Source: Vigna angularis (Eukaryota > Streptophyta > Magnoliopsida > Fabales > Fabaceae). Taken from it: 64,000 bases of DNA. Under the pieces are notes generated by a model. It had not been told where the DNA came from, ran no database searches, and worked only from the letters and a program-made list of their open reading frames with translations. Position numbers and translations under genes: made by a program. Shown one piece after another: positions 22,783 through 35,251 of this stretch; the first letter of the stretch is position 1; each line of letters starts with the position of its first letter. The stretch is taken from assembly GCF_016808095.1 (NCBI RefSeq), contig NC_068970.1:13498501-13562500 (forward strand). The letters are read 5' to 3'.

Positions 22783-25700
22783 TCAAGATGAATAGGTTTT
22801 TGGTTTAAGGAGAAGTGGTAGTTTCTTCGAGACAACAAGTCCAAATATCTCGGTCATGTCTATATCAAGTGTAGCAGTACCAGTTTCAGGCAACATCCAG
22901 TCGAACCAACAAAGAAGATTAGCAAGCACATACTCAATTGAACTGATTCCAAAACTCATTCCAGGACATCCTCTTCTTCCAAAACCAAATGGAATAAAGT
23001 GAAAGTTTTCTTGGTTTTTGAAATCAAAATCACTGTTTTCAAATCTCTCTGGCAGAAATTCTTCAGGACGATCCCAAAGTTTAGGATCCATTTGCATTGC
23101 CCATGCATTGATATATACCGTTGTTTTTGCAGGAATATCGTATCCATTTAGTTTTACATCAGACATTGTTACTCGAGGAGCCAAAAGAGGAGCTGGAGGG
23201 TGTAACCTTATAGTTTCTTTGACTACACATTTTAGATATTTCATTTCATTCACATCATTCTCTTCCACCTTTGATTTATGACCTACAATTCTCCTCACTT
23301 CTTCTTGCACTTTTTTCATTGTTGTTTGGTTTCTCATAAGTTCTGACATAGCCCACTCCAATATGATCGCAGTTGTGTCGGTACCTCCCAGAAACATGTC
23401 CTAAAAATAATAAATGAAATTTTCATCAAACTTGTAAAGTTTCACTCATTTGTTTGGAAGAAATAAAAATTTCCAATTGTAAACGAAAAGGTTTTCATAT
23501 CTATCTACTCGAAAATTATTGTAATATTTAACAGTGCTGTCAAAATGGATTGTAACCTGCGAATCAATTCGGCTCATCACGAGTTTGAGTTGAGTTAGAT
23601 TTGAATTAGGTTGGTTTGAAAAAAATGTAATTTTTTTATGGAGGCTAGTTTTCAACCCGGTTCACTTAGAACTCAACTCACCGAATTGAACTCAAGGTGA
23701 GCCGGGTTGACTCACCATCCCACCTAATTTAATTTAATTATTTATTAATTTTTGTTTCAATATTATTAATTAGTATTTTTTTTATTATATTATAGATGGT
23801 GATAAAGAAAAATATGTTTCAAGAGAGAAAAATAATATAGATTTATCTATTTAAGACTCTAATATTATAAATGAACAAGTGATATTATACATGTTTTTGG
23901 ATTACGCTTGGATGATATCATACTTTTTATTTATTTATTTTGAATTATCTTTGAAGTTTAACATCTTTTAGTGTGACGTTTATTTAGATTTTAATTAAAA
24001 AAATTGTAATTTTTTATTTTAAAAAATTTATAATTAAATGAGTCAGTGAACCACCTGATTAACCCATTAACTTATGATAGGTCGAATCGAATTCGAATTT
24101 TTTTAACTCGCTAATAAGTGAACTGGGTTGGGTTGGTTCAATAAGTATCAAACCCGTAATAAGTCGGTCGGATCAAGTGAAGTTACCCTACTGCTCTGAA
24201 AATATAAAATTCATTATTTTAATGACTATTCCAAATCCACCAAGAGACTTTTCGGAAACTTGGAACTCTATTATGGATTTGTCTTTAAAAGACTAAAACT
24301 ATCATAAATTTTAAAGACTGTGCATTTTCTTTTTTTAAAATATAAATTCTTTTTATGACTATTTTCAAAATTCGCAGGTTTGTTCAAACACACATATCTA
24401 TTTAAAAACTATAACTAACTTTTTTATTTTCTTACATTTTCTTTTCTTCTGTTTTTTATTTCTCTAACAATACAAAAATTCTTTTTTTTATGAATATTTT
24501 CAAGTTCGTTAAGAATGAATCATCATAAATTTTTTTCTTCTATTTTTTATTTCTCTAAAAATACAAAAAAGAAATTGTGACTATTTTGAAGTTTGTTAAA
24601 GACGAATATTATCATAAAGGGTTGTCCATTTTGGAAACTTCAAACTCTATCACGGTACTGTTCTTTAAAAACATCTCAGAAAATAGAATGAGAAATAAAT
24701 ATTTAAATTATGATTGACATAAACTCTTAAATAATATACAAATATTGAATATGGTAAGAATAGATTAGAAGATGGGAAAGAAAGATACCGTAATAAGTGA
24801 TTTGATGTCATTTTTGGTAAACTCGTATCCCAGCATGTTATCCTCGTGATGTTTGAGGAGAATATCCAAGAAATCTTTCATTTCGGAGTGTTCACCTTCT
24901 CTTCTCTGCCTCAAACGTTCTGCAATCACCTCTTCAAATAAAGCATCCATTGCTGCAGCTGTGGCCTTGTATTTCTGAATTTTTCCTGTAACAACATCAA
25001 CCCAACCCAACCAAGGGAAGTAATCTCTAACAGTGAAAGCTGTCATATGGATCAAGGCTTCCCTTGCCAACTCTTTCACTCTGCCGTAACCAACTCCTTC
25101 AAACTTCCTTCCAAATGCACATTTACACACGATATTATTTGATGTTGACATAATCATCTCACTCAGATTCACGTAACTTGCATCATCCCAGCTTGCTTCA
25201 AGTAGCTTTTTCACCAACTCCGCAGCTTCTTCTTCCCTGATGAGTCGAAAGGAATCCACCCTTTTGGTGCTCAGAAGTTCAAGCACACATATTTTTCTTT
25301 TCCGTCTCCAGTTTTCTCCATAGAGTGAGAAGCCAACATCTGTGCATCCGTAGAGTAAGATTTTAGAGGAAGTGTTTTGGGGTCGGTCCGAAAAGGCTAG
25401 GTCATGTGTTTTGATTATTTCGGTGACCAAATCTACAGATGAAACGACGAGGGTTGGATTTTGCATCTGTCCCAACTGCAACATCATTATATCTCCATAT
25501 TTTAGAGAGAGATTTCGAAGAGCTCGATGTGGCAGTGTACCAAACTGATGAAGATTGCCTATGAATGGCAGCTTTGGAGGAGATGGTGGCAGATTCAGAT
25601 TGGTTTTGGGTTTGGATCTTCTTGTGAGCTTACAGAATAACAGAACACTGATGAAAATGGAAAGAGAAAGATAGAAGGTAGAAACGAACACTTCTTCCAT
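22783..25700 (-). CDS. Cytochrome P450, CYP71 family (gene B, altered start)
   Basis: Minus-strand exons are 25700-24789 and 23400-22783, with a GT-AG intron 24788-23401 in phase 0 (...DIKSLIT | [10 protein letters not shown]...). From the ATG at 25700 (MEEVF) the protein is 509 residues. It has the anchor, the [13 protein letters not shown] hinge, GGTDTT, KETIR (ExxR), PERF and haem motif [10 protein letters not shown] (Cys about 449). It is the closest relative of gene C at 41471-43720: the last ~115 residues differ at only one position (Met versus Lys after CWFDW). The family's usual start, ATG at 25729, is followed by a one-base deletion and now reads a 44-codon out-of-frame peptide. An in-frame ATG at 25793 lies upstream of the TATA box and is unlikely to be transcribed. 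Production therefore depends on initiation at 25700. The 1388-base intron is about twice as long as in genes A and C because of an inserted element. Substrate unknown. Confidence 0.85.
23532..24198. mobile_element. Possible hAT-type non-autonomous element in intron of gene B
   Basis: The segment starts CAGTGCTGTCAAAATGG and ends TACTGCTCTG. The start resembles the CAG-type terminus of plant hAT MITEs. Both borders carry pronoun-like blocks rich in 'ggttcaa', 'aactcaactc' and 'gggttggg' that differ from the AT-rich intron. The terminal inverted repeat is imperfect and no 8-bp target duplication is visible, so the limits are approximate. Genes A and C lack this insert, which accounts for the extra intron length in gene B. 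Confidence 0.5.
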
Positions 25701-25760
25701 TTGCTCAAAAGGCCTTTTTTGAGAACCATTTATTTTTTCAACATGTCTCTTTTTCATACT

Positions 25761-25770
25761 ACATTTATAA
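25761..25770 (-). promoter_or_regulatory. TATA box of P450 gene B
   Basis: Minus-strand TTATAAATGT about 35-40 bases before the ancestral ATG at 25729. The position is conserved with genes A and C. Confidence 0.5.
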
Positions 25771-25829
25771 ACATGCATAGGGTCAGGTGACATGGATGGA
25801 GCTCACCCAACCTCGAAGACAAAATTTAA

Positions 25830-27978
25830 CTAGTTATACGTCCGGTTTTTTACACCAATATTTTAATAACTTTTTTTAACAATTTTTTTTATAACAATCA
25901 CTATTTTAGATTTTAAACAGTTGTTAAAAATATTTTTTTTCGGTTATTTATATATTCGTTTAAAAATGCTGTGGATTTTTAAAATTTGCAAATTATTAAT
26001 AAATATTTAAAACAACAATAATTTTAAAATTTTTAAAATAAAATCTAGATAAAATTATAGAAAGATATAAAATATAATATAAATTATATTAAATTTTAAT
26101 TTTAATTACATTTATTTTAATAAATTATAAATTAAATATTAATTTTAATTAAATTTAATATAATAAAATATAAATCATATTTTAATTTTAAGTTTTTTTA
26201 CCAATAATAATAGATACACATAACTAATATAATATGATATCATATTTAATTCATTTAATAACATATATTAAATTATCTATTATCTATTATTCAAAAATAT
26301 TCATTTTAAGTATATTTATTATTCTTCATAGATTTTATCCGCAAATAATTGCGGATATAGATACTTTTATATCACTGTATACATCTTAATTTATACTTAT
26401 TATAAAATCGGTCAGTGATTTTTAGGTTGGTTCGTTATTAGTCTATCAAATTCAAGCTTAATCATCACATTAAAACGGATTAGAATTTGTGATATGTAAA
26501 TTCTTTTATTTTTTGTTTTTAAATTTTAACTTTTTATTTTCAAAATTTATTGATACTAAATAAATATTAAAAATATATTAAATTATGTACATATTTTTAA
26601 AATTTTTAATTGAATAATTATTATTTGTTAGTGGATGAACTAAAATAATAATTATATTTATATATTAAATATTTTTTATAATAATTAGTGGAACTTATAA
26701 TTTATAGGGATTAATGAATTAAATAATATTATAAATTTACATTTTAAAAAATATAATATAAAAATTTAATTTTAAACTATTTTTATTTTATGTTTTATTA
26801 AATAAAGGGTTAGTAGACGAATTCGCTCCATTCATCTTTGGACCAATTTAACTGCTTAGGCTAATCAGACCAAACTAAGTTGACAAGTTGAAAACTTAAA
26901 TTTAGCCTAATTTGACGGATTGACCAAACTAACCTGTTAGTCTTGATAAACTTTACTATCCATGTAGCATGATATTCTATACTTTTATATTCAAATTAAA
27001 GGTGCATAAATAATTGCTTTATTATAAATTTATATTTATATTTAATTTTCATTATCTTAATATAATATTTTGTTATAATATTGTTTTGATACTAATAAGA
27101 GAATTCTTAAATAATGATTAATTTAATAAAATAAAATAAAAACCAATTTTAATTTTAATCTTTTAACTAGAGATCAACTTTTTTAATAATCAAAATCTTT
27201 AAAGCTAATGTTATTGACCTTAGATACTAATTCGTAATAAAAATTATTTTAATTACTAATTTAAAAACTAATTATAATATTTTATTTATAAAAAAATTAT
27301 TTTAGTTATCAATCAATTTTAATTTATAAATTAGTATCTAAATTAATCTTATAGCAATTAATTATTTTTAATCACTAATTATTTACTGATTAAGAATTTT
27401 TTTATTTTTATCTACGTCCATTTGACAAATACTTCTTATCATAAGTGTTATATTGAAATAATAAAAAATAAAATATTACAATAAAATAATACTTTATATA
27501 TAAATTTGAATTTAAGAGAGAAGTTGAAGTGTCATGCTATGCTAGGATGATTCTACCTCAATTAAATGTAAAATTTCAATATAGCTTAAATATTATTTTG
27601 TTCTCAATTCATATCAATTTTGTTCAATGTGTAATTTATTTTGTTTAATTTGATTTTTTTGAAATCTTGTAAAAATTGTTAGCGAAAGTTAATAAATGTA
27701 AGTTAGTATTATTATCACATATTAGTGTTATTACTACGAGTAAATGTTTCATATTTAATTTAGTTCTAATTTGAATTAATTTTATTTAATTTTGACTCTC
27801 TAAAGTGAGATCAAATTTAATTTTTATTAAAATTTCCATTTTAATTAAATATTTTCTTCGTTATTTTTAAAGTAATTCTAACTATATTAGTGGAATATAA
27901 TTATTAGATTTCTACTTGATGTTTTCTACATGTAAAAAAACAAGGTTAGATGTAAAAAAATAAGGTTAGAGTTGATTT
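25830..27978. other. AT-rich intergenic DNA upstream of P450 gene B
   Basis: No gene is seen. Around 26400-26960 there are 'ggttggttcg', 'ttgacaagttg' and 'gattgaccaaacta' blocks like those of the element in gene B's intron, suggesting another decayed hAT-type copy. A perfect short palindrome ATCCGCAA...TTGCGGAT lies at about 26338-26357. A 20-base direct duplication (GTAAAAAAACAAGGTTAGAT type) lies at 27933-27972. Confidence 0.45.
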
Positions 27979-28375
27979 AAAAATAATGAAGAACTTTTCT
28001 TCTAATTTTAAAATAATTATTATTTTTTCTCCTAATTTTAAAAATAAATTATAATTTTCATCTAATAATGAATAATTTTTCTTATAATTTTAAAAATATT
28101 GAAGAACTTTCCTTCTAATTTTAAAAAGAATAAACAATTTTTCTTCTAATTTTTAAAATAGCGAAGAATACTCCTTCTAATTTTAAAATTGATGAAAAAA
28201 ATTTCTTCTAATTTTAAAAATAATGAAAAAAATTTCCTTCTAACTTTAAAAATAATGAAGAATTTTCTTTTTATTTTAAAATAATTAAGAACTTTCTTTT
28301 TAATTTAAAAATAGTGAAGAACTTTTCATCTAATTTCAAAACTAGTGAAAAAATTTCCTTCTAAAATTTAAAATT
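27979..28375. repeat. Minisatellite, ~33 bp unit, about 11 diverged copies
   Basis: The unit is close to 'aataatgaagaacttttcttctaattttaa'. It repeats with small length changes across the interval, the most obvious anchor being CTTCTAATTTTAAAA. It has no coding capacity. It lies about 2.3 kb upstream of P450 gene B. Confidence 0.8.
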
Positions 28376-30294
28376 AGGATTGAATTAAATAAAATTAATG
28401 AAATTTGAAACTAAATTTAATAGAAATAATGAAAATTGAAATGGAATTGAATACAAGACATTAACATGTGACATTCATTGATATTGATTTGACACGTGGT
28501 ATTGACAGTGACTTAACACGTGGTACTGATATTACTACGTGTACAATGTTAACTTGACATATGGACAATTTTTTTAAATTAGGAAAAATTTAAAAATATT
28601 AATAAAAAATTTAAAAAAAACATGAAATGACACATGACAAACATTATGAAAAAACAAAAAAATACTAGAGGGAGGTGAATAGTGTTTTTGAAATCCTTTC
28701 ACAAAACAATCTCTAATGGTTTGTGAAGGAGATATATAATTTGTAAGATGTTTAGACACTGATTTTTATAAGATGAGTAGATGGAAAAGTTTTAAATAGA
28801 AAAGCAATAAATCACAGAATTTATATTGGTTCACTAAATCTAAGTTACGTCCAATTTTCCTTTAAGAACTCTTAAAAGGTTCCACTAATCTTTAATAAGA
28901 TTACACGAGTTTTACCTCTTTAAGTTTACAAAGAGTATTCTTACTACTCTTTCACTTATTCAAAATGACTAGTTTGAGTTTAACCACTCCTAGTTTATAA
29001 GTATTCTAATTACTTTTGCTCTCAAGTATTCTAAGCATTTCAGGTCTTAATCTTACATAACTTGTCTAAACAAGTGTTTTAATTCTCTTCAGAGTTTACA
29101 ATACAAATAGTGTTATGAGCAAAGATACAAATGATAACTCTCAAAGAGATGATATAAACAATACAAAGAATTATGTGATTAGCTAAGGTTTTTCTCTCAA
29201 AAGAAATATATCTTCAGACGATATTTGATCACATTAAGCTTGAGTTCATTATTCTACTATTCTTATATTATCCCTCTTGTGTTATTATTCTTGCTTATCT
29301 TCAAGCTTTCATTTATATATAGCTTTTCTTAAAAGATGATCATTAAACAGAGAAGTTGATTTCAAGAGAACAAGTAGTTTTTATGTGAGAAGTTAGACTT
29401 TTGTCTACTTTGTAGAGATTCAGAACTTTATCATAGCCTTTAGAAAAACTAAGTTTGTAAGATGTGACAGAGCATAAGGCTTCAAGGAAAACATTTCCAG
29501 AATGTTCTTCATCTCTCACAATGTCTTTTTCTTGGGTGCATTGATTATGATCATATTTTTCTCCTTTAGTGATCTGCACAAATATCAAGAACAAAGTATT
29601 GAATCACTTTATTAGATATGCATTAAATATTTTCAACGTGGATAAACATTAGACTATATTGCATGTTCAAAACATTTTATTATTTGTCATGTTATTCATA
29701 AATGCATCGTTTGATCAAACATATAACATGTATAATCATCAGATGATACAGACATTAAATGTTTGTACAAAAGCCATAGCGTTTAGCGGTCATACATTAG
29801 ACAGTGTAAATCATAAGACACTTTACTTGAGATAACACTTGTATAAAAATTCTTTTAGTTTCAACATTATATATAAAATGTTATCAAGTTACTCATGTAA
29901 TCTATTAAATGATTTCAAAGAAAGATATTTTTTTTCCTAGACGTTTTTGAAAATTTTAGTTCAAAATACAGTTCAGTATAGAAAAAAAAATGTTAGAAAA
30001 CATTTTTTTGGCTATTTCTTTAAAACAGTTTTTTTATATATTGTAATATTTTGTTTGATTTTTTTTTGTTAAACTTCAAAATCTGAGTTGTTTAAATGAT
30101 ATGTTTTCTAAACGATCTCATCTTAATATATATTGCAAAAAAAGTAAACAAAATCTAACAAAATAGATATTTCATTGAACATAAAAAAATGAATACATTA
30201 AACAAATCAACAAAAATCAAAATCAAAATAATATTTAAATCTTTAAATATTTTATTAACATTTATTAACTATGTCTTTTTATTATATTTTATCT
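28376..30294. other. Intergenic, partly decayed retroelement-like sequence
   Basis: 28490-28545 carries three ACGTG-containing direct motifs ('gacacgtggtattgac', 'aacacgtggtactgat', 'ctacgtgtac'). 28665-29110 resembles the 'agagggaggtgaatagtgttttt' and 'tttatattggttcac' stretch found in plant Ty1/copia-type elements, but no LTR ends or coding domains were found. From about 30240 the sequence is homologous to the upstream flank of P450 gene C (43785 onward). Confidence 0.4.
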
Positions 30295-30299
30295 CTTAT

Positions 30300-32198
30300 T
30301 GTAACATCCCAAATTCTCACATTAATGTAACATCCCAACTTTTCACATTAATCTAACATCCCAAATTTTCACACTTGATAATTAACATTACATTTACGGT
30401 AACATCCCGTAATCTCATCCTTTAAAATTTCCTAGTTGATATAAGTCTATACATGTAAAAAGGTTCTAATTATAGTTCTTCTACTCCTCCCTTTCCTTGA
30501 CACTGTGTGAGGCGACATTCCTTCATCTGCTCCCGTATAACGAATTATACGATCATCGCACATACCCAAACACAAACAAGTAGGGTGAGCTAACATGCAA
30601 CCAATCATTTATAAAACATGCATGCAAACCTCATATAATAATTATGTCAGACATACTCATACCATCATACAACAATCACAACATGCATATTCATCTATTA
30701 CTTTGATACACATGATAAAATGACATCACAAGACTTGTTACTTTATACCCCGACTCGTCCGGACTAGAATGATTACTGAGCTATGGTGGGTCTTGCACTC
30801 GTGGTGACTTTTTGAAACTTGGGCACTACCGCCCGGCACTACCGCCTTATGAAACTTGGGCACTACCACCCGGCACTACCGCCTTATGAAACTTGGGCAC
30901 TACCGCCCGACCACAGTCACGAGGTTAATCCGTTATCACTCACCTTGGATCATATGGAAGCACCCAAGACTAGGACCTCCTGCTACTCCTCACCACATGG
31001 TTCAATCCTCTCTACATGAGAAGAAAGACCATTGGAGTTTCAGGATGACCCCCAAAACTGAGCTACCATGCAATCATTCTATACACCCCCAAATCACCAC
31101 CATGTATCCTCTCCTTGAGGATCATGGAATTACGTATATGAATCATACTATCACTTTGAAACTTAACCCAAGACATGAATAACCAGATATTATCATATTA
31201 TCACAGTGAATCCAACATATCTCATGCATTCACATACTTCCCACATAAATCACATATTATAGTTCACAACCATGTTCAGATGCATAATTCAAATGCAATA
31301 AAATCCAATCATTTTATAAATTATACAAACTGAATATATCACAAAATAAATTAACAGTACATAATATGTTCAATAGGATTTAAGTTAAAAACTTGTCGAG
31401 TAGACTTCCAAGAAAGAGAGGTGTGTCACAATGGACAACTTAAGTACCAAATCTTTCCTTAGCCAAAGCGTTCCTCAACTAGTTTTTAACAAATTTCTTA
31501 TTTACATATTCAAAACAACAACATATAATATTTACACCGAATTTCAATATAGATAAACATACAGTAAGCATTAACAATATTCACACATAATTTCAAGACA
31601 TGAATAGTAATAAAACAGTACTAAATCATAATATAAAAGCTTAGAAAAGTTAGCTCCCCTACCTCTATTCCAGACTTAATCTCCTGCTCCGAATTTGTTT
31701 CCCCGAAAACTCTTCAGAACCTCTACTCTTCTTGCAATTAAAAATTTTTCCCTAACTCTTTCTTCTCTATTTCTCAAGCTCTCACTTGATTCCTCTTCTC
31801 TTGGTGCAAAATGTCCTTCCCTCCCATGGCTATTTATAGGTAAAAAAATTTACTATTCATTAATTTTTTTAATATTATTTTATTATATTAATTTCTTAAT
31901 CACTACTTTACTTAATGGATTCATAATGGATTCCTTAATAATGTCTTCAAATCTGATCTTAATTCCTTCCATGCTAAGAAATTCTTAAATTTTTTTTTTA
32001 TTACTATTCACTATTCACTTTTTACTATTCAATTTTCTAAAAAAAAATTCTAAATAAGTTATCAAAATTTTGAAGCTCTCCTTCTAGAATTACTATAATT
32101 TTATATCCAAAATTTACATATTTTTCTATCCATTAAAATTATTATTACTAATAAAATGCTAAAATTTACTATTATAAATATTTTTCATGGGTCTTACA
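30300..32198 (-). repeat. LTR (3' LTR of the minus-strand element)
   Basis: This copy is 1899 bp. It starts at plus-strand TGTAACATCCC and ends ...GGGTCTTACA. It contains two full copies of a 37-bp unit (30814-30850, 30851-30887) plus a partial one. Open frames of 66-108 codons in it recur in the other LTR and are not genes. Confidence 0.9.
30814..30906 (-). repeat. 37-bp tandem repeat in LTR, 2.5 copies
   Basis: The unit runs from GAAACTTGGGCACTACCGCC through 'cggcactaccgccttat'. The other LTR has only one full unit (35766-35802) plus the partial one, accounting for most of the 42-base length difference between the LTRs. Confidence 0.9.
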
Positions 32199-35100
32199 TT
32201 CTCCCTAACAACAAAAATTTTCGTCCTCGAAAATTCGAAAATTCGACATAAAAATAAAGTTATGATTATTTCACCTTATCTTCTAGTTTCCTTGTAAATT
32301 CATTTACTCTACTTATTTTGTGCATAAAATTTCTAGCATCTCAAATTGAAATGTACTCACGAAAAAAATTAAAATCATAAACCTTCAGAACACTCTTACT
32401 TGTCACTTTTAGCCCCATCAAAACCACCATTAAACATACCCCACTAGTCTAAAAAATAATCCATTAATGTTTTAAAAGAACTCATCACTCATAAACTATT
32501 AATCACAAAATTCCAGAAAACTTTTCATTCCTACTATAACCAGAAAGTGATTCTCCTTATAGATCCCTATTTAAGACTTTCATGACCCTGTAAAACTCTA
32601 AGAATCATTCTTTTTCCGTAACAACCTTCCATTATATTTTCTCAACACAATTTCTACTCCTAGAAATCGTACACCTCTAAAAGCCACTTATGTTTACCAA
32701 AATTATACTAGATTGTTCCACCTTACCCTCTACTTCTATTCTCCGTAAAATTTATAATTACTCTGATGATTACACGGAGTCCAAAACACTATTACTAAAC
32801 AATTCATCCTTTATGTTTTTCTTTTCTATACCCATTTAACAAGAACTTGTCCAAAAATAATACCTATATTGAGTATGCTTTATAACATCCATAGAAACCC
32901 TTCCATACTTAAGATCATGCATCATTTCCTTCACTCGTCCTTGATGAACTTATCTGACTCTCGGTAATATTGCCTTCACCCTTAACCACACTTAATGTTC
33001 AACAATCAACTCACAATTCTTGAAGACCATAAACTTCTAAAAACATATTGGAACATGACCAAACCATCCCTTTCGATCATACCCTAGACTACAAAATCTA
33101 TCTTTCACTTGCATTGGTCATATATCCCTAACATACTGATCCTCATCCTTTATTTAACCCACACTAAATGTTGAACCACTATCCTTTTTTTTTTTGATAA
33201 ACATTTCTGAAATATTTAACAAAACTAGAATAATCAAGCTTCTTTCAAGATTATACTCCAAATTACTTCAACCTTCATCTAATTATTTTCCTAGCAAACA
33301 TTACTAGCCTAAGTTAAAACATTCTTCAAGAATTAACTTATAAACTCTAAATCTTAGGAATATAAACCCTGTCCTCAAAATACCTTCCCACATCTTAACC
33401 TAATATGAATCCACAAACTTAATGTTGTCTGTAACCCAGTACCTAACAACTGCTTATCTCTGATAAGACTCAGCAGATCACTCAATCAACGATGTTATAA
33501 ATTCTGAAACCACTTATTTTAATCTTAATAAGGCCGAATTTAAAACTAACTAGCTTCCATATCAGCACTGCACCTACTCATTTAAATAAACCACTTATGC
33601 CACATAAGTTAAATCCATCCTATGACATTAAAATATAGTTTAATGGTTATACTAATTAATCCTCTAATACTTGAAATAACTCCCATAGATATAAAGAATT
33701 TATGGGTAATCAAAACATGTCATAGAACAAAACCATTGTGCCAGTATCCCTTCCCACCACTCTATTCAAGAGCTTTTTCAGGCAAGTACACCCTCCAAAC
33801 CATTTAACCACCATGTTACTTCCTACCACTCGTCTAGAGAGATTATCAGGGCAATTTCCACCACTTAAAGAGCTTATTAGGGCAATCAACCACAACACAA
33901 CCTCAATAATAACGTGCTTCCCGATATCAAAACCATATCCCTAGGATATTTAGTGTTGACCAAATCTCAAATTTTTATCTTATGCGAACTAAAAGTAAGT
34001 ATAAACAAGTTCACTCACACGCATCACTGGTTAGAGATCAAGGTGCGACATATAAATCTTTACCCATCCTTTACATCACCATTGAGGTTTGAATACTACC
34101 ATATAACTATACCTGATGAAAATTGCTCCAATCACAACCTACAACTTCTTAATTATTCCAAATTCCCTAATCACATTAATATTGCAACCCTCCTTTTTAT
34201 CTATTTCCAAACTCTTCTTCTTCCTTATCTTGCCATGTTCACAATATTAACTCAACCTACACTACTTCTACTAACTTTAATATTCCAAAATCAATAAGAT
34301 TTACAACCATAAATCATGACCCTTTAATCTTCTCATAAAAATACCAAAAATTTGCATAAGCCGAAAGCCAAAATTTTCGTACCTGGATTTTCTCCACTGC
34401 TCATCATACCAACATCACATACTTTCAAATCTTATCCCTAATACATTTACTGAAAAAATCTAACCATCTCCTTTTAATCATCCATTTAGCTTAGAATCCT
34501 TTCAATACTTCATTCTTCTCTAAAGACCTCGTGTTCTCTTAACTTATAAATTTCTCCTCCTATTAAACTTTCTCTCAATCCTCTTTATGCCTTATACCAC
34601 TTCTCCTCTACTCTTCTTCGTCTAATATTTGATTTATCCTTAATCTACTTCAGTATTCCTATCCCTTTTTTATTTTAAACTTTATCTTTAAATCTTCCAC
34701 CATTTTCTTTCTTCAGATTCCAACCATCACTGATACATCGATCCATGCTACCAATCTCACACAATGTCACTCCGTTTCTCACCAACACTTTCCTCTCTTC
34801 TGACTTCTAACGTTACTGATATACTAAACCAAACTGATTTCTCAAACCTTGCTACATTCATGCTTATCCAAAGCTTCTCTTAATCTAGCCTTTGAACTCA
34901 ACTCCTTTTTGGGAAACATAAGATATCTAATCTCCTGATTTTGTCCTGCAAACATCTTAAAACATTACTTCTAAACACCAACATCTTCACTCATCCTTGG
35001 AAACTCAAACTCTAGTATTATATCTCCTTATGAAGGCTTTAACTAATTCTAATATCTTTCATCAACCTTGAGAATTAAGAAAGGAAAATCATCTCTCGTA

Positions 35101-35251
35101 AAAGTCATGAGTAGTTAGACACAATACTCTACTATCTAGACTTGGAGGAAATGGTAAAGTATACCATTTAGACTCAACTCTTCACAGAGAAGACACGGCA
35201 GACCCACGACACAAAGGTCATCCTAAGGACGAACTGCTCTGATACCATTAA
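32199..35251 (-). other. Non-coding interior of the LTR retrotransposon
   Basis: The 3-kb interior reads as low-GC sequence with C/T-rich plus strand. No conserved retroviral motif was seen in any frame. Short plus-strand frames (33622-33807, 33738-33944, 33914-34297) lie antisense to the element and show nothing recognisable. Function, if any, is limited to packaging and replication signals at the two ends. Confidence 0.7.
35236..35247 (-). other. Retrotransposon primer-binding site
   Basis: Minus-strand TGGTATCAGAGC, complementary to the 3' end of plant initiator methionine tRNA. It lies four bases after the 5' LTR end. Confidence 0.9.

Noticed and set aside
25701..25793. Longer start for P450 gene B at 25793 adding 31 residues
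   Set aside because: The ATG lies upstream of the conserved TATA box, and the added residues have no counterpart in genes A and C.
26337..26358. Perfect palindrome ATCCGCAA...TTGCGGAT as a possible terminator or operator
   Set aside because: It is better explained as a remnant of hAT-like elements with GCGGATA-type subterminal repeats; nothing nearby suggests regulation.
28665..29110. Ty1/copia-like retrotransposon
   Set aside because: Only phrase-level similarity to plant copia sequences was seen; no LTR ends, primer-binding site or coding domain, so it is left as an unclassified stretch.
30819..31182. 66- and 108-codon frames repeated at 35771-36097, and 97-codon frames at 31695 and 36611
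   Set aside because: They are parts of the two LTR copies, antisense to the element, with no known domain; repetition reflects LTR identity, not a gene family.
33914..34297. 127-codon plus-strand frame in the retrotransposon interior
   Set aside because: Antisense to the element, no conserved motif, composition of C/T-rich DNA.
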